A stretch of DNA of 64,000 bases from Actinoallomurus sp963850195 (GTDB lineage: Bacteria > Actinomycetota > Actinomycetes > Streptosporangiales > Streptosporangiaceae), in NCBI GenBank assembly GCA_963850195.1, contig CAWKKD010000003.1:62001-126000 (forward strand), in the 5' to 3' direction. The position numbers and the translations under genes were made by a program. The notes under the pieces are model-generated. The model made no database searches, had not been told where the DNA came from, and saw nothing but the letters and a program-made list of their open reading frames with translations. This document shows positions 37,125 through 45,744 of the stretch, one piece after another. The number at the start of each line of letters is the position of its first letter. Position 1 is the stretch's first letter.

Positions 37125-37529
37125 ATGGACGAGGTGCCGCCCGATACGGCGGATGACGACTCCGAGAGCCGTGGGATCCGCGGATTTCTGCGCCGTCTGA
37201 CGTCGAGCAAGGCCGAGCTCGAGGCCGAAGAACTCCAGCGGACCAGCGACGAGGTGGGCGCGACCCCGATCAGCGCCTGCGCGGCCCGGCGCCGCGCTTG
37301 CGTAGCGGGTACGCTACGCACCGTGACACTCCGACCACGCGGCGGCGCCCCGGCGCTGGAAGCCGAGCTCTATGACGGATCCGACGTGATCAACCTGGTC
37401 TGGCTCGGCCGCCGCAGGATCGCCGGGATCGAGCCCGGCCGCCTCGTGCGCGCCGAGGGTCTCGTCAGCGTGCAGGACGGCCGCAAGGTCATGTTCAACC
37501 CCCGTTACGAGCTGCGAGGCGGTTCATGA
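37125..37529 (+). CDS. OB-fold nucleic-acid-binding domain protein
   Basis: A 134-aa protein with an acidic/helical N-terminal third (GFLRRLTSSKAELEAEEL) and a C-terminal OB fold (GTLRTVTLRPRGGAPALEAELYDGSD to GLVSVQDGRKVMFNPRYEL). The family is an actinobacterial partner of DUF3710 and DUF3159 genes, of unknown role, possibly RNA or ssDNA binding. The ATG at 37125 is preceded by TACTCT at eight bases and no clear ribosome site, so a leaderless start is possible. Its stop overlaps the DUF3159 start. Confidence 0.85.
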   Translation: MDEVPPDTADDDSESRGIRGFLRRLTSSKAELEAEELQRTSDEVGATPISACAARRRACVAGTLRTVTLRPRGGAPALEAELYDGSDVINLVWLGRRRIAGIEPGRLVRAEGLVSVQDGRKVMFNPRYELRGGS

Positions 37530-38221
37530 GCGAGCCCGTTCGGCCGAACACAGAGGCGGCGGAGACGCCGGAGGCCGAGCGCGCCGCGCACGACACCGTC
37601 GAGGAGGTCGTACGCGCCCAGCTCGCCAAGGCCCTGGGCGGCGTCCGCGGTGTCGTCGAGGCCGCCATCCCCACGATCGGCTTCACCGGGTCCTGGATCG
37701 TGACCAAGGAGTTGAAGCTCTCCCTGGGCATCGGCGCCGGCCTGGCGATCGTCTTGCTGGTCGTACGCCTGGCGCAGCGCTCCACCGTCCAGTTCGTGCT
37801 CAACAGCATCTTCGGCATCGCGATCGCGGCCTTTTTCGCGCTGCGCTCCGGAAAGGCCGCCGACGCCTTCCTGCCGGGCATCATCTACAACGCCGCCTAC
37901 GCCGCGGCCATGTTGCTGTCGGTCGTCGTGCGCTGGCCGGTGGTCGGATTCATCATCGGTTCGGTCACCGGCGACCCGACCGCCTGGCATCGCGACCGCG
38001 ACATCGTCCGCCTGTGCTCGCGGCTCACCTGGCTTCTGCTGATCCCGTGCCTGGTGCGCGTGGCCGTCCAGTACCCGCTCTACCTCGCGGGGCACGTGGG
38101 CTGGCTCGGCGCCTCCAAGGTCCTGCTCGGCTGGCCGCTGCAGGTCGCGGCGCTGGCCTCGATGGCCTGGCTGCTCGCGCGCGGACGCACCCCGCTCAAC
38201 TCGAGCGCACCCGCCTCCTGA
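37526..38221 (+). CDS. DUF3159 family membrane protein
   Basis: A 231-aa protein with five or six membrane helices after a hydrophilic acidic N-terminus (about 45 residues). GFTGSWIVTKELKLSLGIG, VGFIIGSVTGDPTAWH and YLAGHVGWLGASKVLLG are characteristic of DUF3159. Function unknown. The ATG overlaps the OB-fold gene stop (ATGA). A perfect hairpin follows, facing the convergent TrkA genes. Confidence 0.88.
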   Translation: MSEPVRPNTEAAETPEAERAAHDTVEEVVRAQLAKALGGVRGVVEAAIPTIGFTGSWIVTKELKLSLGIGAGLAIVLLVVRLAQRSTVQFVLNSIFGIAIAAFFALRSGKAADAFLPGIIYNAAYAAAMLLSVVVRWPVVGFIIGSVTGDPTAWHRDRDIVRLCSRLTWLLLIPCLVRVAVQYPLYLAGHVGWLGASKVLLGWPLQVAALASMAWLLARGRTPLNSSAPAS

Positions 38222-38226
38222 AAGAA

Positions 38227-38261
38227 GCACCGGGCCGGCCCGTTCGCGCCCGGCCCGGTGC
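38227..38261. terminator. Hairpin terminator between convergent genes
   Basis: Perfect 12-base arms GCACCGGGCCGG / CCGGCCCGGTGC with an 11-base loop, in the 49-base gap between the DUF3159 gene and the second TrkA gene. Confidence 0.75.
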
Positions 38262-38270
38262 CCCACGAGA

Positions 38271-38930
38271 TCATCGAGCGGACAGCAGCTCGCCCAGCTC
38301 GTCCTCGACGTCCTGGTTGGCGACGAACATCAGCTCGTCGCCGGCCTCGAGTGTGTCCTCGTCGCTCGGCACCAGCACCCGGCCCTCGCGCAGGATCGCG
38401 ACCAGCGCCGTATCGCGCGGCCACGTCACCGAACCGAGCAGCTGACCCACCATCGGCGCGTCGTCGGGCAGGGTCAGCTCGACGAGGTTGGCCTCGCCCT
38501 GGCGGAAGGTCATCAGCCGGACCAGGTCACCGACGCTGACCGCCTCCTCGACGAGCGCGGACATCAGCCGCGGCGTCGAGACGGCGACGTCCACGCCCCA
38601 GGACTCGTTGAACAGCCACTCGTTCTTGGGGTGGTTGATCCGCGCGACGACGCGGGGGACGCCGTACTCGGTCTTGGCCAGCAGCGAGACGACCAGGTTG
38701 ACCTTGTCGTCACCGCTCGCCGCCACGACGACATGGCAGCGGTCCAGCCCGGCCTCGTCGAGCGAGGCGATCTCGCAGGCGTCGGCGAGCAGCCACTCCG
38801 CCTGCGCCACCGCCTCGACCTTGATCGATCGGGGGTTCTTGTCGACGAGCAGGACCTCGTGACCGTTCTCCAGGAGCTCCTGGGCGATGGAGCGGCCCAC
38901 GGCCCCGGCTCCGGCAATGGCGACCCGCAT
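38271..38930 (-). CDS. trkA: TrkA/CeoC-type potassium channel regulatory protein
   Basis: A 219-aa RCK protein. The N-terminal Rossmann domain has GAGAVGRSIAQELLENGHEV and binds NAD(H) or ATP; a C-terminal RCK_C domain follows (LTLPDDAPMVGQLLG to EAGDELMFVANQ). Such proteins gate Trk/Ktr channels or similar carriers. It is the second of two adjacent genes whose stop and start overlap by one base, like ceoB-ceoC of other actinobacteria. No TrkH/KtrB membrane subunit is in the window; the divergent KimA-like permease is the nearest transporter. Confidence 0.88.
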   Translation of the reverse strand: MRVAIAGAGAVGRSIAQELLENGHEVLLVDKNPRSIKVEAVAQAEWLLADACEIASLDEAGLDRCHVVVAASGDDKVNLVVSLLAKTEYGVPRVVARINHPKNEWLFNESWGVDVAVSTPRLMSALVEEAVSVGDLVRLMTFRQGEANLVELTLPDDAPMVGQLLGSVTWPRDTALVAILREGRVLVPSDEDTLEAGDELMFVANQDVEDELGELLSAR

Positions 38931-39598
38931 CAGTCCACCTTCTCTTCGGGCCGCTCGGAGACGGCGTCATGGATGCGCTGCATCTCTCCGGAGGGCGCCA
39001 TCACGTGGATGACGTCGCCGTCCTGGATCACCGAATCGCCGGCGGGCACGAGGGCCTCGCCCATCCGGTTGACGTACGCCACACGCGTCCGCGCGGTCTC
39101 CTCGAGGACGGAGACCTTCGCGCCGATCCACCTGGGATCGATCTGCACCTCGGCCAGCACCACCTCGCCGGTCGGGTCGCGCCACAGGGAGGACACGCCC
39201 TCCGGGATCAGCCGGCGGATCATCTGGTCGGCGGTCCAGCGGACGGTCGCCACCGTCGGGATGCCGAGGCGCTGGTAGACCTCGGCGCGGCGCGGGTCGT
39301 AGATCCGCGCGACGACGTTGTCGATGCCGAAGGTCTCACGTGCCACACGAGCGGAGATGATGTTGGAGTTGTCGCCGCTGCTCACCGCGACGAAGGCGGA
39401 CGCGTGTTCGATCCCGGCCTCGACGAGGACGTCGCGGTCAAAGCCGAACCCGGTGATCCGGCGCCCCTTGAAGCCGCCGCGCAACCGGCGGAAGGCCTCG
39501 GGGCTCTGATCGATGATGGCCACGCTGTGGCCTTTGTCCTCCAGGATGTGGGCGAGTGTCGATCCGACACGTCCGCACCCCATGATCACGATGTGCAC
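38930..39598 (-). CDS. trkA: TrkA/CeoB-type potassium channel regulatory protein
   Basis: A 222-aa RCK protein with nucleotide-binding motif IMGCGRVGSTLAHILEDKGH and a C-terminal RCK_C part (LAEVQIDPRWIGAKVSVLEE to DGDVIHVMAPSGE). The start is the GTG at 39598 (VHIVIMGCGR), preceded by GGAGAGGACG; the longer open frame is antisense to the permease gene and is dismissed. It is divergent from the third KimA-like gene and co-transcribed with the second TrkA gene. The pair may form a heteromeric gating ring. Confidence 0.9.
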   Translation of the reverse strand: MHIVIMGCGRVGSTLAHILEDKGHSVAIIDQSPEAFRRLRGGFKGRRITGFGFDRDVLVEAGIEHASAFVAVSSGDNSNIISARVARETFGIDNVVARIYDPRRAEVYQRLGIPTVATVRWTADQMIRRLIPEGVSSLWRDPTGEVVLAEVQIDPRWIGAKVSVLEETARTRVAYVNRMGEALVPAGDSVIQDGDVIHVMAPSGEMQRIHDAVSERPEEKVD

Positions 39599-39734
39599 GG
39601 TCGTCCTCTCCGGCGCCGGTGCCGTCCGCGTTGCTCGGTCTTGACCTGAGAAACCTACACATGGCGGGACACGGAAAGTACTCCCTGACCCGTCCGATGG
39701 GTCGTCCTTCCTTACATCCCCATGGAGGGGTGGA

Positions 39735-39762
39735 TTTTCACGGGCCGGTGACCGACTAGCAT
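39735..39762 (+). promoter_or_regulatory. Promoter of a probably leaderless permease transcript
   Basis: TTTTCA (39735-39740), a 16-base spacer and TAGCAT (39757-39762) are followed by seven bases and then the GTG start. The purine-rich CGGAG directly touching the GTG is too close to act as a ribosome site, which favours leaderless initiation. Confidence 0.55.
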
Positions 39763-39769
39763 CACGGAG

Positions 39770-41809
39770 GTGTCGAAGGCTCCCGACCTCGTCAAGAGGC
39801 TCCTGCTCGGACGAGCGCTCAGAAGCGCCCAAGCGCACGAGCAAACCCTCCCAAAGACGATCGCCCTGCCGGTGTTCGCCAGTGACGCTCTGTCGTCCGT
39901 GGCGTACGCACCACAGGAGATCCTGATCGCCCTCGGCCTCGCCGGGCTGGCGACCTACCACTTCACGCCATGGGTGGCGGGCGCGGTCATCGTGATCCTG
40001 CTCACTGTCGTGGCGTCTTACCGCCAGAACGTCCGCGCCTACACCAGCGGCGGCGGCGACTTCGAGGTCGCCACCACCAACCTCGGCAGCAACTCCGGCA
40101 TCGTCGTGGCCAGCGCGTTGCTGGTCGACTACGTGCTGACCGTCGCCGTGTCCGTCTCCTCCGGCGTCCAGAACCTCGCGGCCCTCCTGCCGTTCCTGCA
40201 GAGCCACCTGGCGCTGGCGGCCGTCGTGATCGTGGCGATCTTGACGATCATGAACCTGCGGGGGATCAGGGAGTCGGGGGTCGCGTTCGCGATCCCGACC
40301 TACCTGTTCATGCTCGGCGTCTTCGTCATGTTGATCTGGGGTCTCACGCGCCTCTCGTTCGGCGCCCACCTGCACGCCGAGACCGCACACCTGTCCGTCA
40401 CGGGCCCCAAGGTCGGGGTCAGCGGCTTCGCGCTCGTCTTCCTGCTGCTGCGGGCCTTCTCCTCCGGATGTGCCGCGCTGACCGGTGTGGAGGCGATCAG
40501 CAACGGCGTGCCGGCGTTCCGCAAGCCCAAGGGCAAGAACGCCGCGACCACCCTGCTGCTGCTCGGCGTCGTCGCCGCCTCGATGTTCGGCGGCATCGTC
40601 GCGCTGGCCTACATCACCAAGGCCAAGTTCGCCGACACCGCCATGAACACCCACCTGGTCGACTCGGCCGGCCGGCAGGTCAACAACCCCAACCCGGTCA
40701 TCGCACAGGTCGCACGCACCGTCTTCAGCAACTTCACGCCCGGCTTCGCGTACGTCACCGTGATGACCGCGCTGATCCTGGTCCTCGCCGCCAATACCGC
40801 TTTCAACGGGTTCCCGGTGCTCGGCTCGGTGCTCGCGCAGAACCGCTACCTGCCGCGCCAGCTCCACACCCGCGGCGACCGCCTGGCGTTCAGCAACGGG
40901 ATCATCATCCTCGGCACCATGGCGGGCCTGCTGATCTACGCCTACAACGCGTCGGTCACCTCGCTGATCCAGCTCTACATCGTCGGCGTCTTCGTGTCCT
41001 TCACGATCAGCCAGACCGGCATGGTCCGGCACTGGAACCGCCTGCTCCGTACCGAGACCGATGCCGGCAAGCGCCGCCGGATGATGACCTCACGCGCCAT
41101 CAACGCCTTCGGCGCGGTGATCACCGGCATCGTCCTCATCGTGGTCCTCGTCACGAAGTTCCTGCTCGGCGCGTGGATCGCGTGCGTCGCCATGACCGTG
41201 CTGTTCGTGATGATGCGCGGCATCCGCCGGCACTACGATCGGGTCGCCGCCGAGCTGGTCGTGACCGGCGAGGACGTCGCGCTGCCGCCGCGCAACCACG
41301 CCATCGTGCTCGTCTCCAAGATCCACCGGCCGACGATGCGCGCGCTCGCGTACGCCCGCGCCACCCGCCCCTCGACGCTCGAGGCCATCACGGTCGCGGT
41401 CGACACCGAGGAGGCGAACCGCCTCCAGGAGGAGTGGGACGCGCGCGAGCTGCCGGTACCCCTCAAGACGCTCGACTCGCCGTACCGCGAGATCACCCGG
41501 CCGATCCTCGAATACGTGAAGGGCGTACGGCGCCGCAGCCCGCGCGACGTCGTGACTGTGTTCCTTCCGGAGTACGTCGTGGGTCATTGGTGGGAACATC
41601 TGCTGCACAACCAGAGTGCGCTGCGGCTCAAGACGCGGCTGCTGTTCCAGCCGGGCGTGATGGTGACGAGCGTGCCGTGGCAGCTCGCCTCCTCCGACCG
41701 GCTGAAGGGGCGGCCCGAGCCGTCCGCGCCGGGCTCCGTACGTCGTCCGTACGGCCCGGAAAAGGATGCCGAATCGAAGGGGACACGTGCCGCCGGTGGA
41801 ATCGTCTGA
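39770..41809 (+). CDS. KimA-like APC family potassium permease, copy 3
   Basis: A 679-aa protein with about twelve membrane helices and a C-terminal cytoplasmic domain. It is very like copy 2 (LPVFASDALSSVAYAPQEIL, ALTGVEAISNGVPAFRKPK, ANTAFNGFPVLGSVLAQ, EYVVGHWWEHLLHNQSA). Copy 2 has GGGAYAVSRANLG where this has GGGDFEVATTNLG. It stands divergent to the two TrkA genes, a place where actinobacteria commonly carry an APC permease, so this is probably the ancestral copy. Its 3' end overlaps the RNA methyltransferase gene by 23 bases. Confidence 0.87.
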   Translation: MSKAPDLVKRLLLGRALRSAQAHEQTLPKTIALPVFASDALSSVAYAPQEILIALGLAGLATYHFTPWVAGAVIVILLTVVASYRQNVRAYTSGGGDFEVATTNLGSNSGIVVASALLVDYVLTVAVSVSSGVQNLAALLPFLQSHLALAAVVIVAILTIMNLRGIRESGVAFAIPTYLFMLGVFVMLIWGLTRLSFGAHLHAETAHLSVTGPKVGVSGFALVFLLLRAFSSGCAALTGVEAISNGVPAFRKPKGKNAATTLLLLGVVAASMFGGIVALAYITKAKFADTAMNTHLVDSAGRQVNNPNPVIAQVARTVFSNFTPGFAYVTVMTALILVLAANTAFNGFPVLGSVLAQNRYLPRQLHTRGDRLAFSNGIIILGTMAGLLIYAYNASVTSLIQLYIVGVFVSFTISQTGMVRHWNRLLRTETDAGKRRRMMTSRAINAFGAVITGIVLIVVLVTKFLLGAWIACVAMTVLFVMMRGIRRHYDRVAAELVVTGEDVALPPRNHAIVLVSKIHRPTMRALAYARATRPSTLEAITVAVDTEEANRLQEEWDARELPVPLKTLDSPYREITRPILEYVKGVRRRSPRDVVTVFLPEYVVGHWWEHLLHNQSALRLKTRLLFQPGVMVTSVPWQLASSDRLKGRPEPSAPGSVRRPYGPEKDAESKGTRAAGGIV

Positions 41810-43046
41810 ACTGCTCGAGCTCGAGGTCGAGGCGGTCGCCAACGGCGGCTCCTGCGTGGCCCGGCATGAGGGGCGGGTGGTGTTCGTCCGGCATAGCCTG
41901 CCCGGCGAGCTCGTGCGCGCCCAGGTCACCCAGGAGACCAAGAACTACCTGCGGGCCGACGCCGTGGAGATCCTCCGGGCGTCACCGGACCGCGTCCAGG
42001 CGCCCTGCCCGTTCTCCGGGCCGGGACGGTGCGGCGGCTGCGACTGGCAGCACGCCACACCGGCCGCGCAGCGCAAGCTGAAGGCCGCGGTCGTCGAGGA
42101 GCAGCTGAAGCGGCTCGCCGGCATCGAGCGTGAGGTCCTCGTCGAGGAGCTGCCGGGCACCCCCGACGGCCTCGGCTGGCGGACCCGCGTGGGGTTCTCG
42201 GTACGCCGCGACGGCGCCGTCGGCCTGCGCCGGCACCGTTCCCACACCATCGAGCCGATCGACGAGTGCCTGATCGCCCACCCCGAGGTCGAGGTGCTGG
42301 GCATCGAGCGCAAGCGCTGGCCCGGCGCCGCCGGGGTCGAGGCGATCGCGTCGGCCGTCACCGGCGACCGGCTCGCCGTGCTGTCCACCCGGGGCCGCGC
42401 CAAGGTCCCGCGCATGGACGCGCCGGTCCGGCTGGTCAGCGGCAAGCCCGAGAAGCCGCCGTTCGTCCGCGAGGAGGTCGCGGGCCGGCTGTGGCAGGTC
42501 AGCGGCAGCGGCTTCTGGCAGGTACACCCCGCAGCGGCGGAGACCCTCGCGGCGGCCGTGCTGGACGCCCTCGAGCCGCGTCGCGGCGAGGTCGCCGTCG
42601 ACCTCTACTGCGGCGTCGGCCTGTTCGCCGGCGTCCTCGGCGAGAGCATCGGCCCCGACGGCCTCGTGCTCGGCATCGAGTCCGAGGGCCAGGCCGTCCA
42701 CGACGCCCGCTTCAACCTGCGCGACCTGCCCCACGTCTCCATCGAACGCGGCGAGGTCGAGACCGTCCTGGACGAGATCCAGTTCGGCCGGGGCAAGTCC
42801 ACGCTCAAGCACGCCGACCTCGTCGTCCTCGACCCGCCACGTACGGGCGCCGGGCGCGACGTCGTCAAGCGCGTCGCCGAACTGGCCGGCCGACGCATCG
42901 CGTACGTCTCCTGCGACCCGGCCACCCTGGCACGCGACCTGGCGTTCTTCTCCGAACACGGCTGGACCCTGTCCGGCCTGCGCGCCTTCGACGCCTTCCC
43001 CATGACCCAGCACGTCGAGCTCCTGGCCACGCTGGTCAGAGGGTAG
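41787..43046 (+). CDS. TRAM-domain RNA (uracil-C5) methyltransferase
   Basis: A 419-aa enzyme of the TrmA/RumA/RlmD group that methylates uridine C5 in rRNA or tRNA using SAM. An N-terminal TRAM domain (ELEVEAVANGGSCVARHEGRVVFVRHSLPGE) is followed by a four-Cys cluster of Fe-S type (CPFSGPGRCGGCDW). The SAM motif is DLYCGVGLFA, and the catalytic Cys lies in SCDPATLARD. The GTG at 41787 is chosen because AAGGGG precedes it; a GTG nine bases on is possible. The target nucleotide cannot be told from sequence. Confidence 0.9.
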   Translation: MPPVESSELLELEVEAVANGGSCVARHEGRVVFVRHSLPGELVRAQVTQETKNYLRADAVEILRASPDRVQAPCPFSGPGRCGGCDWQHATPAAQRKLKAAVVEEQLKRLAGIEREVLVEELPGTPDGLGWRTRVGFSVRRDGAVGLRRHRSHTIEPIDECLIAHPEVEVLGIERKRWPGAAGVEAIASAVTGDRLAVLSTRGRAKVPRMDAPVRLVSGKPEKPPFVREEVAGRLWQVSGSGFWQVHPAAAETLAAAVLDALEPRRGEVAVDLYCGVGLFAGVLGESIGPDGLVLGIESEGQAVHDARFNLRDLPHVSIERGEVETVLDEIQFGRGKSTLKHADLVVLDPPRTGAGRDVVKRVAELAGRRIAYVSCDPATLARDLAFFSEHGWTLSGLRAFDAFPMTQHVELLATLVRG

Positions 43047-43078
43047 GAGACGTCGACGCCGCGAGCGCGGAAAACGGG

Positions 43079-43720
43079 ATGGTCGCCATCCCGCCAGGGC
43101 AGGTGACGCTGTCGGACCGGCGAACTCAGCGCAGTTGGCCGGTCGAGCTCGCGCCCTACGAGCTCGCGGCGTTCCCGATCACCCAGGAGCGGTACGCGCA
43201 GGTCACGGCCCAGCGGCCGAGCGCCGCGCGGGGAGACCTGCTGCCCGTCGAAGGCGTTTCGTGGCTGGACGCGGTCCGGTTCTGCAACGCCCTGTCCCAG
43301 TGCGAGGGGCTGGCGCCGGCGTATCGCCTTCATGCCGGCGTCGAGTGGGACGCCTCCGCCGACGGATACCGGCTGCCGACCGAGGCCGAGTGGGAGCACG
43401 CCTGCCGTGCGGGTACGACCGGCCCGCGGTACGGGCCGCTCGACGAGATCGCCTGGCATCGCGGCAACGCGCAGGAGCGGATTCACGAGGTCGGCGGCAA
43501 GCGGCCCAATGAGTGGCGCCTGTACGACATGCTGGGCAACGTCTGGGAGTGGTGCTGGGACATCTACGACGCCGAGGTCTACGGCACCTATCGGGTGCTC
43601 CGCGGCGGCGGATGGTCCGATGAGCACTGGAGCTGCCGGGCCTCGGTGCGGCGCCGCAGCCACCCGACGTTCCGGATCGACGACGTGGGATTCCGCGTCG
43701 CGCGTTCCGTCCTGCGCTGA
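43079..43720 (+). CDS. Formylglycine-generating-enzyme-like (SUMF1 domain) protein
   Basis: A 213-aa SUMF1-fold protein (MVAIPPGQVTLSDRR; GYRLPTEAEWEHACRAG; YDMLGNVWEWCWD; RVLRGGGW; DDVGFRVAR). True formylglycine-generating enzymes have two copper-binding cysteines in the C-terminal segment. Here only one Cys (WSCRAS) is seen and the second position is absent, so sulfatase activation is unlikely. Kin with this fold serve in iron-dependent oxidation (EgtB-type) or ligand binding. No sulfatase gene is nearby. The ATG at 43079 was chosen as the first start in the conserved region. Confidence 0.78.
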   Translation: MVAIPPGQVTLSDRRTQRSWPVELAPYELAAFPITQERYAQVTAQRPSAARGDLLPVEGVSWLDAVRFCNALSQCEGLAPAYRLHAGVEWDASADGYRLPTEAEWEHACRAGTTGPRYGPLDEIAWHRGNAQERIHEVGGKRPNEWRLYDMLGNVWEWCWDIYDAEVYGTYRVLRGGGWSDEHWSCRASVRRRSHPTFRIDDVGFRVARSVLR

Positions 43721-43747
43721 GCGGGGCGGCGGTTCACCCGGCTCGCC

Positions 43748-44338
43748 TCACGAGCGGCGCTGGACGACGCCGCAGGCGATGCGGCCGCCGGAGTCGCCGG
43801 TCTTGAGCGTCTCCGCGTCGGGCGGTGGCGCGTACCGCTTGGGGATGTTGGCCTGGTTGTCGGGCAGCGCGTGGACGACGAGGGCGCTGCCGTCGCCGTC
43901 GAGCAGCTGGTCGACGTGGAAGCGGTCGGTCGTGACCTTCGTGCTGCCGGTGCCGTCCGCCCCGACGAGGAGGTCGGGCAGATCGCCGGAGTGGTCGGGG
44001 TGCGACTTCGCGTGCAGGTCGAAGTGGGGTCCGGCGCTGAAGAACGGGCTGCCGGTCTTCGGGTCGACCGACTTCGGGTCGCAGACGCCCTTCGCGTGGA
44101 GGTGGAAGCCGTGGTAGCCGGCGGGCAGGCCGGTGATGTTCACGGACAGCTCGGGGCGGCCGTGGTCGTCGTCCTCGATGCGCAGGACCCCGACCTTCCT
44201 GCCGTCGGTGGCCCTGATGTCCGCACGGGCCGTCGGGTCGGACCGCGTCAGCATGGCGTCGGCCGCGACCGCGACGCCGATCGTGAGGGCGGCCGCGCCC
44301 GTCGTGATGACCAGGATCGGGTGAATGGCGCCAGGCAT
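43748..44338 (-). CDS. sodC: Cu/Zn superoxide dismutase family protein
   Basis: A 196-aa protein with an N-terminal membrane helix (ILVITTGAAALTIGVAVAADAML) that anchors or exports it. The SOD domain shows copper ligands in GFHLHAKGVCD, the Cu/Zn loop HFDLHAKSHPDHSGDLPDL, the later ligand in ALVVHAL, and GDSGGRIACGV with the second disulfide Cys. The catalytic Arg is expected near the C-terminus; GRIACGV provides it. It should detoxify superoxide outside the membrane. The ATG at 44338 is the first start. Confidence 0.9.
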   Translation of the reverse strand: MPGAIHPILVITTGAAALTIGVAVAADAMLTRSDPTARADIRATDGRKVGVLRIEDDDHGRPELSVNITGLPAGYHGFHLHAKGVCDPKSVDPKTGSPFFSAGPHFDLHAKSHPDHSGDLPDLLVGADGTGSTKVTTDRFHVDQLLDGDGSALVVHALPDNQANIPKRYAPPPDAETLKTGDSGGRIACGVVQRRS

Positions 44339-44476
44339 GGGACATCCCCGCGGTGTGTCGGCTGTCCGTCCGCTGTGGTGCGGAAGGTACGGGACGTCTC
44401 ATACCCGGGCATCGCGCGCCGGCGCCCGTCGTGCCGCTATCTAGGGCGTGAACTGGGTAAACGCTGACCCTTAGCG

Positions 44477-44510
44477 CGTGTCTGACAATCCTGTCCGGCG
44501 TCAGAACACG
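44477..44510. terminator. Hairpin at the 3' end of the DoxX-like gene, containing a motif shared with 9805
   Basis: Arms CGTGTCTGAC (44477-44486) and GTCAGAACACG (44500-44510) pair with one bulged base, and an inner GACA-ATCC-TGTC palindrome extends the fold. It overlaps the DoxX-like stop. CGTGTCTGACAATCC differs by one base from 9805-9819. Confidence 0.45.
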
Positions 44511-44887
44511 TCCTGGCGCTTCGGCCGGCGGGCGACGCTGAGGGCCCAGCCGATCAGCGGAAGCTGCAACGGCAGCCGCGCGTACGCCGCGGTGCGGAGC
44601 GGCTTCGGGCGGTGCCGCCAGTCGTGGGCCATCTTGACGTTCGCCGGGAAGACCGCCAGGAAGAGCCCTGCCGTGGCGAGCGCCCCCACCCTGCGGGTAC
44701 GCGGGACCGCGACCGCGGCGGCACAGGCGATCTCCGCCGCGCCGCTGAGGTACGTCCAGGCCCGCCGTCCGCCGGGCATCCGAGCCGGCACGATCGAGTC
44801 GTACGGCCGGGGGGCGATGAAGTGCATCGCGCCCGCTCCGGCGAGGAGTCCGGCAAGCCGGCGAGCCGAACGGGATCGATCAGTCAT
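44501..44887 (-). CDS. DoxX-like membrane protein
   Basis: A 128-aa protein with four hydrophobic segments and the DoxX-family pattern (LAGLLAGAGAMHFIAPRPYDSIVPARMPG, TYLSGAAEIACAAAVAVP, FLAVFPANVKMAHDW). Related small proteins are linked to quinone-dependent or redox-stress functions. It lacks the CGC pair of MauE. The ATG at 44887 gives MTDRSRSARR; GATGGGAGT upstream serves as ribosome site. Confidence 0.82.
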   Translation of the reverse strand: MTDRSRSARRLAGLLAGAGAMHFIAPRPYDSIVPARMPGGRRAWTYLSGAAEIACAAAVAVPRTRRVGALATAGLFLAVFPANVKMAHDWRHRPKPLRTAAYARLPLQLPLIGWALSVARRPKRQDVF

Positions 44888-45060
44888 GGACGACTCCCAT
44901 CAGGGGGTGGGCGAGCCGGGCGGCTCGCGTGCGAGGCGACCAGCGTAGGGCTCTCCGTGGGACGGCCGATCCGCGGGCTCGCGTCGAGGGCGGTGGTGCG
45001 GGGCATGCTGACTGTTACGGAGAGTCATCGCCGTACATCTCGCTGTGGTTGGGGGACGAC

Positions 45061-45531
45061 ATGCGGATCCTGGTGTTGCTGGCTCTGGGGCTCGTGCTCG
45101 CGGGCTGCGGGCGGGCGGAGCGTCCGTCCGGAGGGGTGGCGTCCGTCTCGCCGGGACGGGCGCCGGACGCGGGCGGGCCCGGCCGGGAGCCGCTCGTGCC
45201 GCCGACGTCCGTACCGGGTCGGTCCGTGCCTCCGCGGGTCCTGCCGCCGGTGGCCGGGACGCATCGGGTCACCCTGGCCATCGGCGGCAGCACGCGCCGT
45301 ACCTCGCTGACCTACACGCTGCCCGGCGGCTCCCGGCGGCGTGAGGTCGTCAGGCCGCCGTGGAGCAGGACGTTCAGCGTGAAGGACGGGCAGGACATCG
45401 ACATGGTCGCGCGGAGCGACGCCGGGGGGTCGCTGACGTGTTCGCTGAAGGTCGATGGTGAGGAGCTCAAGAGCGCGATGAGCTCCGGGGATTCCATGTC
45501 GATCGACTGCGGCGACACCATCGGCGACTGA
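45061..45531 (+). CDS. MmpS-like lipoprotein
   Basis: A 156-aa lipoprotein. The signal ends in the lipobox LAGC (lipidated Cys about residue 16), followed by a Pro/Gly-rich linker and a beta-rich domain (VTLAIGGSTRRTSLTYTLPGG, RPPWSRTFSVKDGQDIDMVARSDAGGSLTCSLKVDGEE) with two cysteines. The domain pattern resembles the extracellular part of mycobacterial MmpS proteins, accessory factors of MmpL exporters. No MmpL gene is present here. The ATG is preceded by GGGGGACGAC. Confidence 0.72.
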   Translation: MRILVLLALGLVLAGCGRAERPSGGVASVSPGRAPDAGGPGREPLVPPTSVPGRSVPPRVLPPVAGTHRVTLAIGGSTRRTSLTYTLPGGSRRREVVRPPWSRTFSVKDGQDIDMVARSDAGGSLTCSLKVDGEELKSAMSSGDSMSIDCGDTIGD

Positions 45532-45543
45532 GGTACGGCCCGG

Positions 45544-45744
45544 TCAGGAGGCCTTCTTCTGGCGGGCGGGGGCGTCGGGCCGGTGGGTGTGCGGCGCCAG
45601 GTAGCCGGCGATGGCGGCCAGCACGGTGGTGATGGCGGCAGCCACCTCCGAGGGGACGTCGACGCCCGCCAGATGCAGGACCCAGACCAGGATCGTGGCG
45701 ATGGCGCCGGCGAGGGTTGCCGCAGTGACCTTCTTCTCAGGCAC
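45544..45744 (-). CDS. Holin-like small membrane protein
   Basis: A 66-aa protein with two membrane helices separated by a VDVPSEV turn and a basic tail (APARQKKAS), the layout of small phage holins in actinobacteria. No endolysin or other phage gene accompanies it, so it may be a domesticated relic or a host protein of holin type. The GTG at 45744 follows AAGGA at nine bases. Confidence 0.65.
   Translation of the reverse strand: MPEKKVTAATLAGAIATILVWVLHLAGVDVPSEVAAAITTVLAAIAGYLAPHTHRPDAPARQKKAS

Noticed and set aside
45544..45744. A prophage on the strength of the holin-like gene
   Set aside because: No endolysin, integrase, structural gene or attachment site is visible around it.
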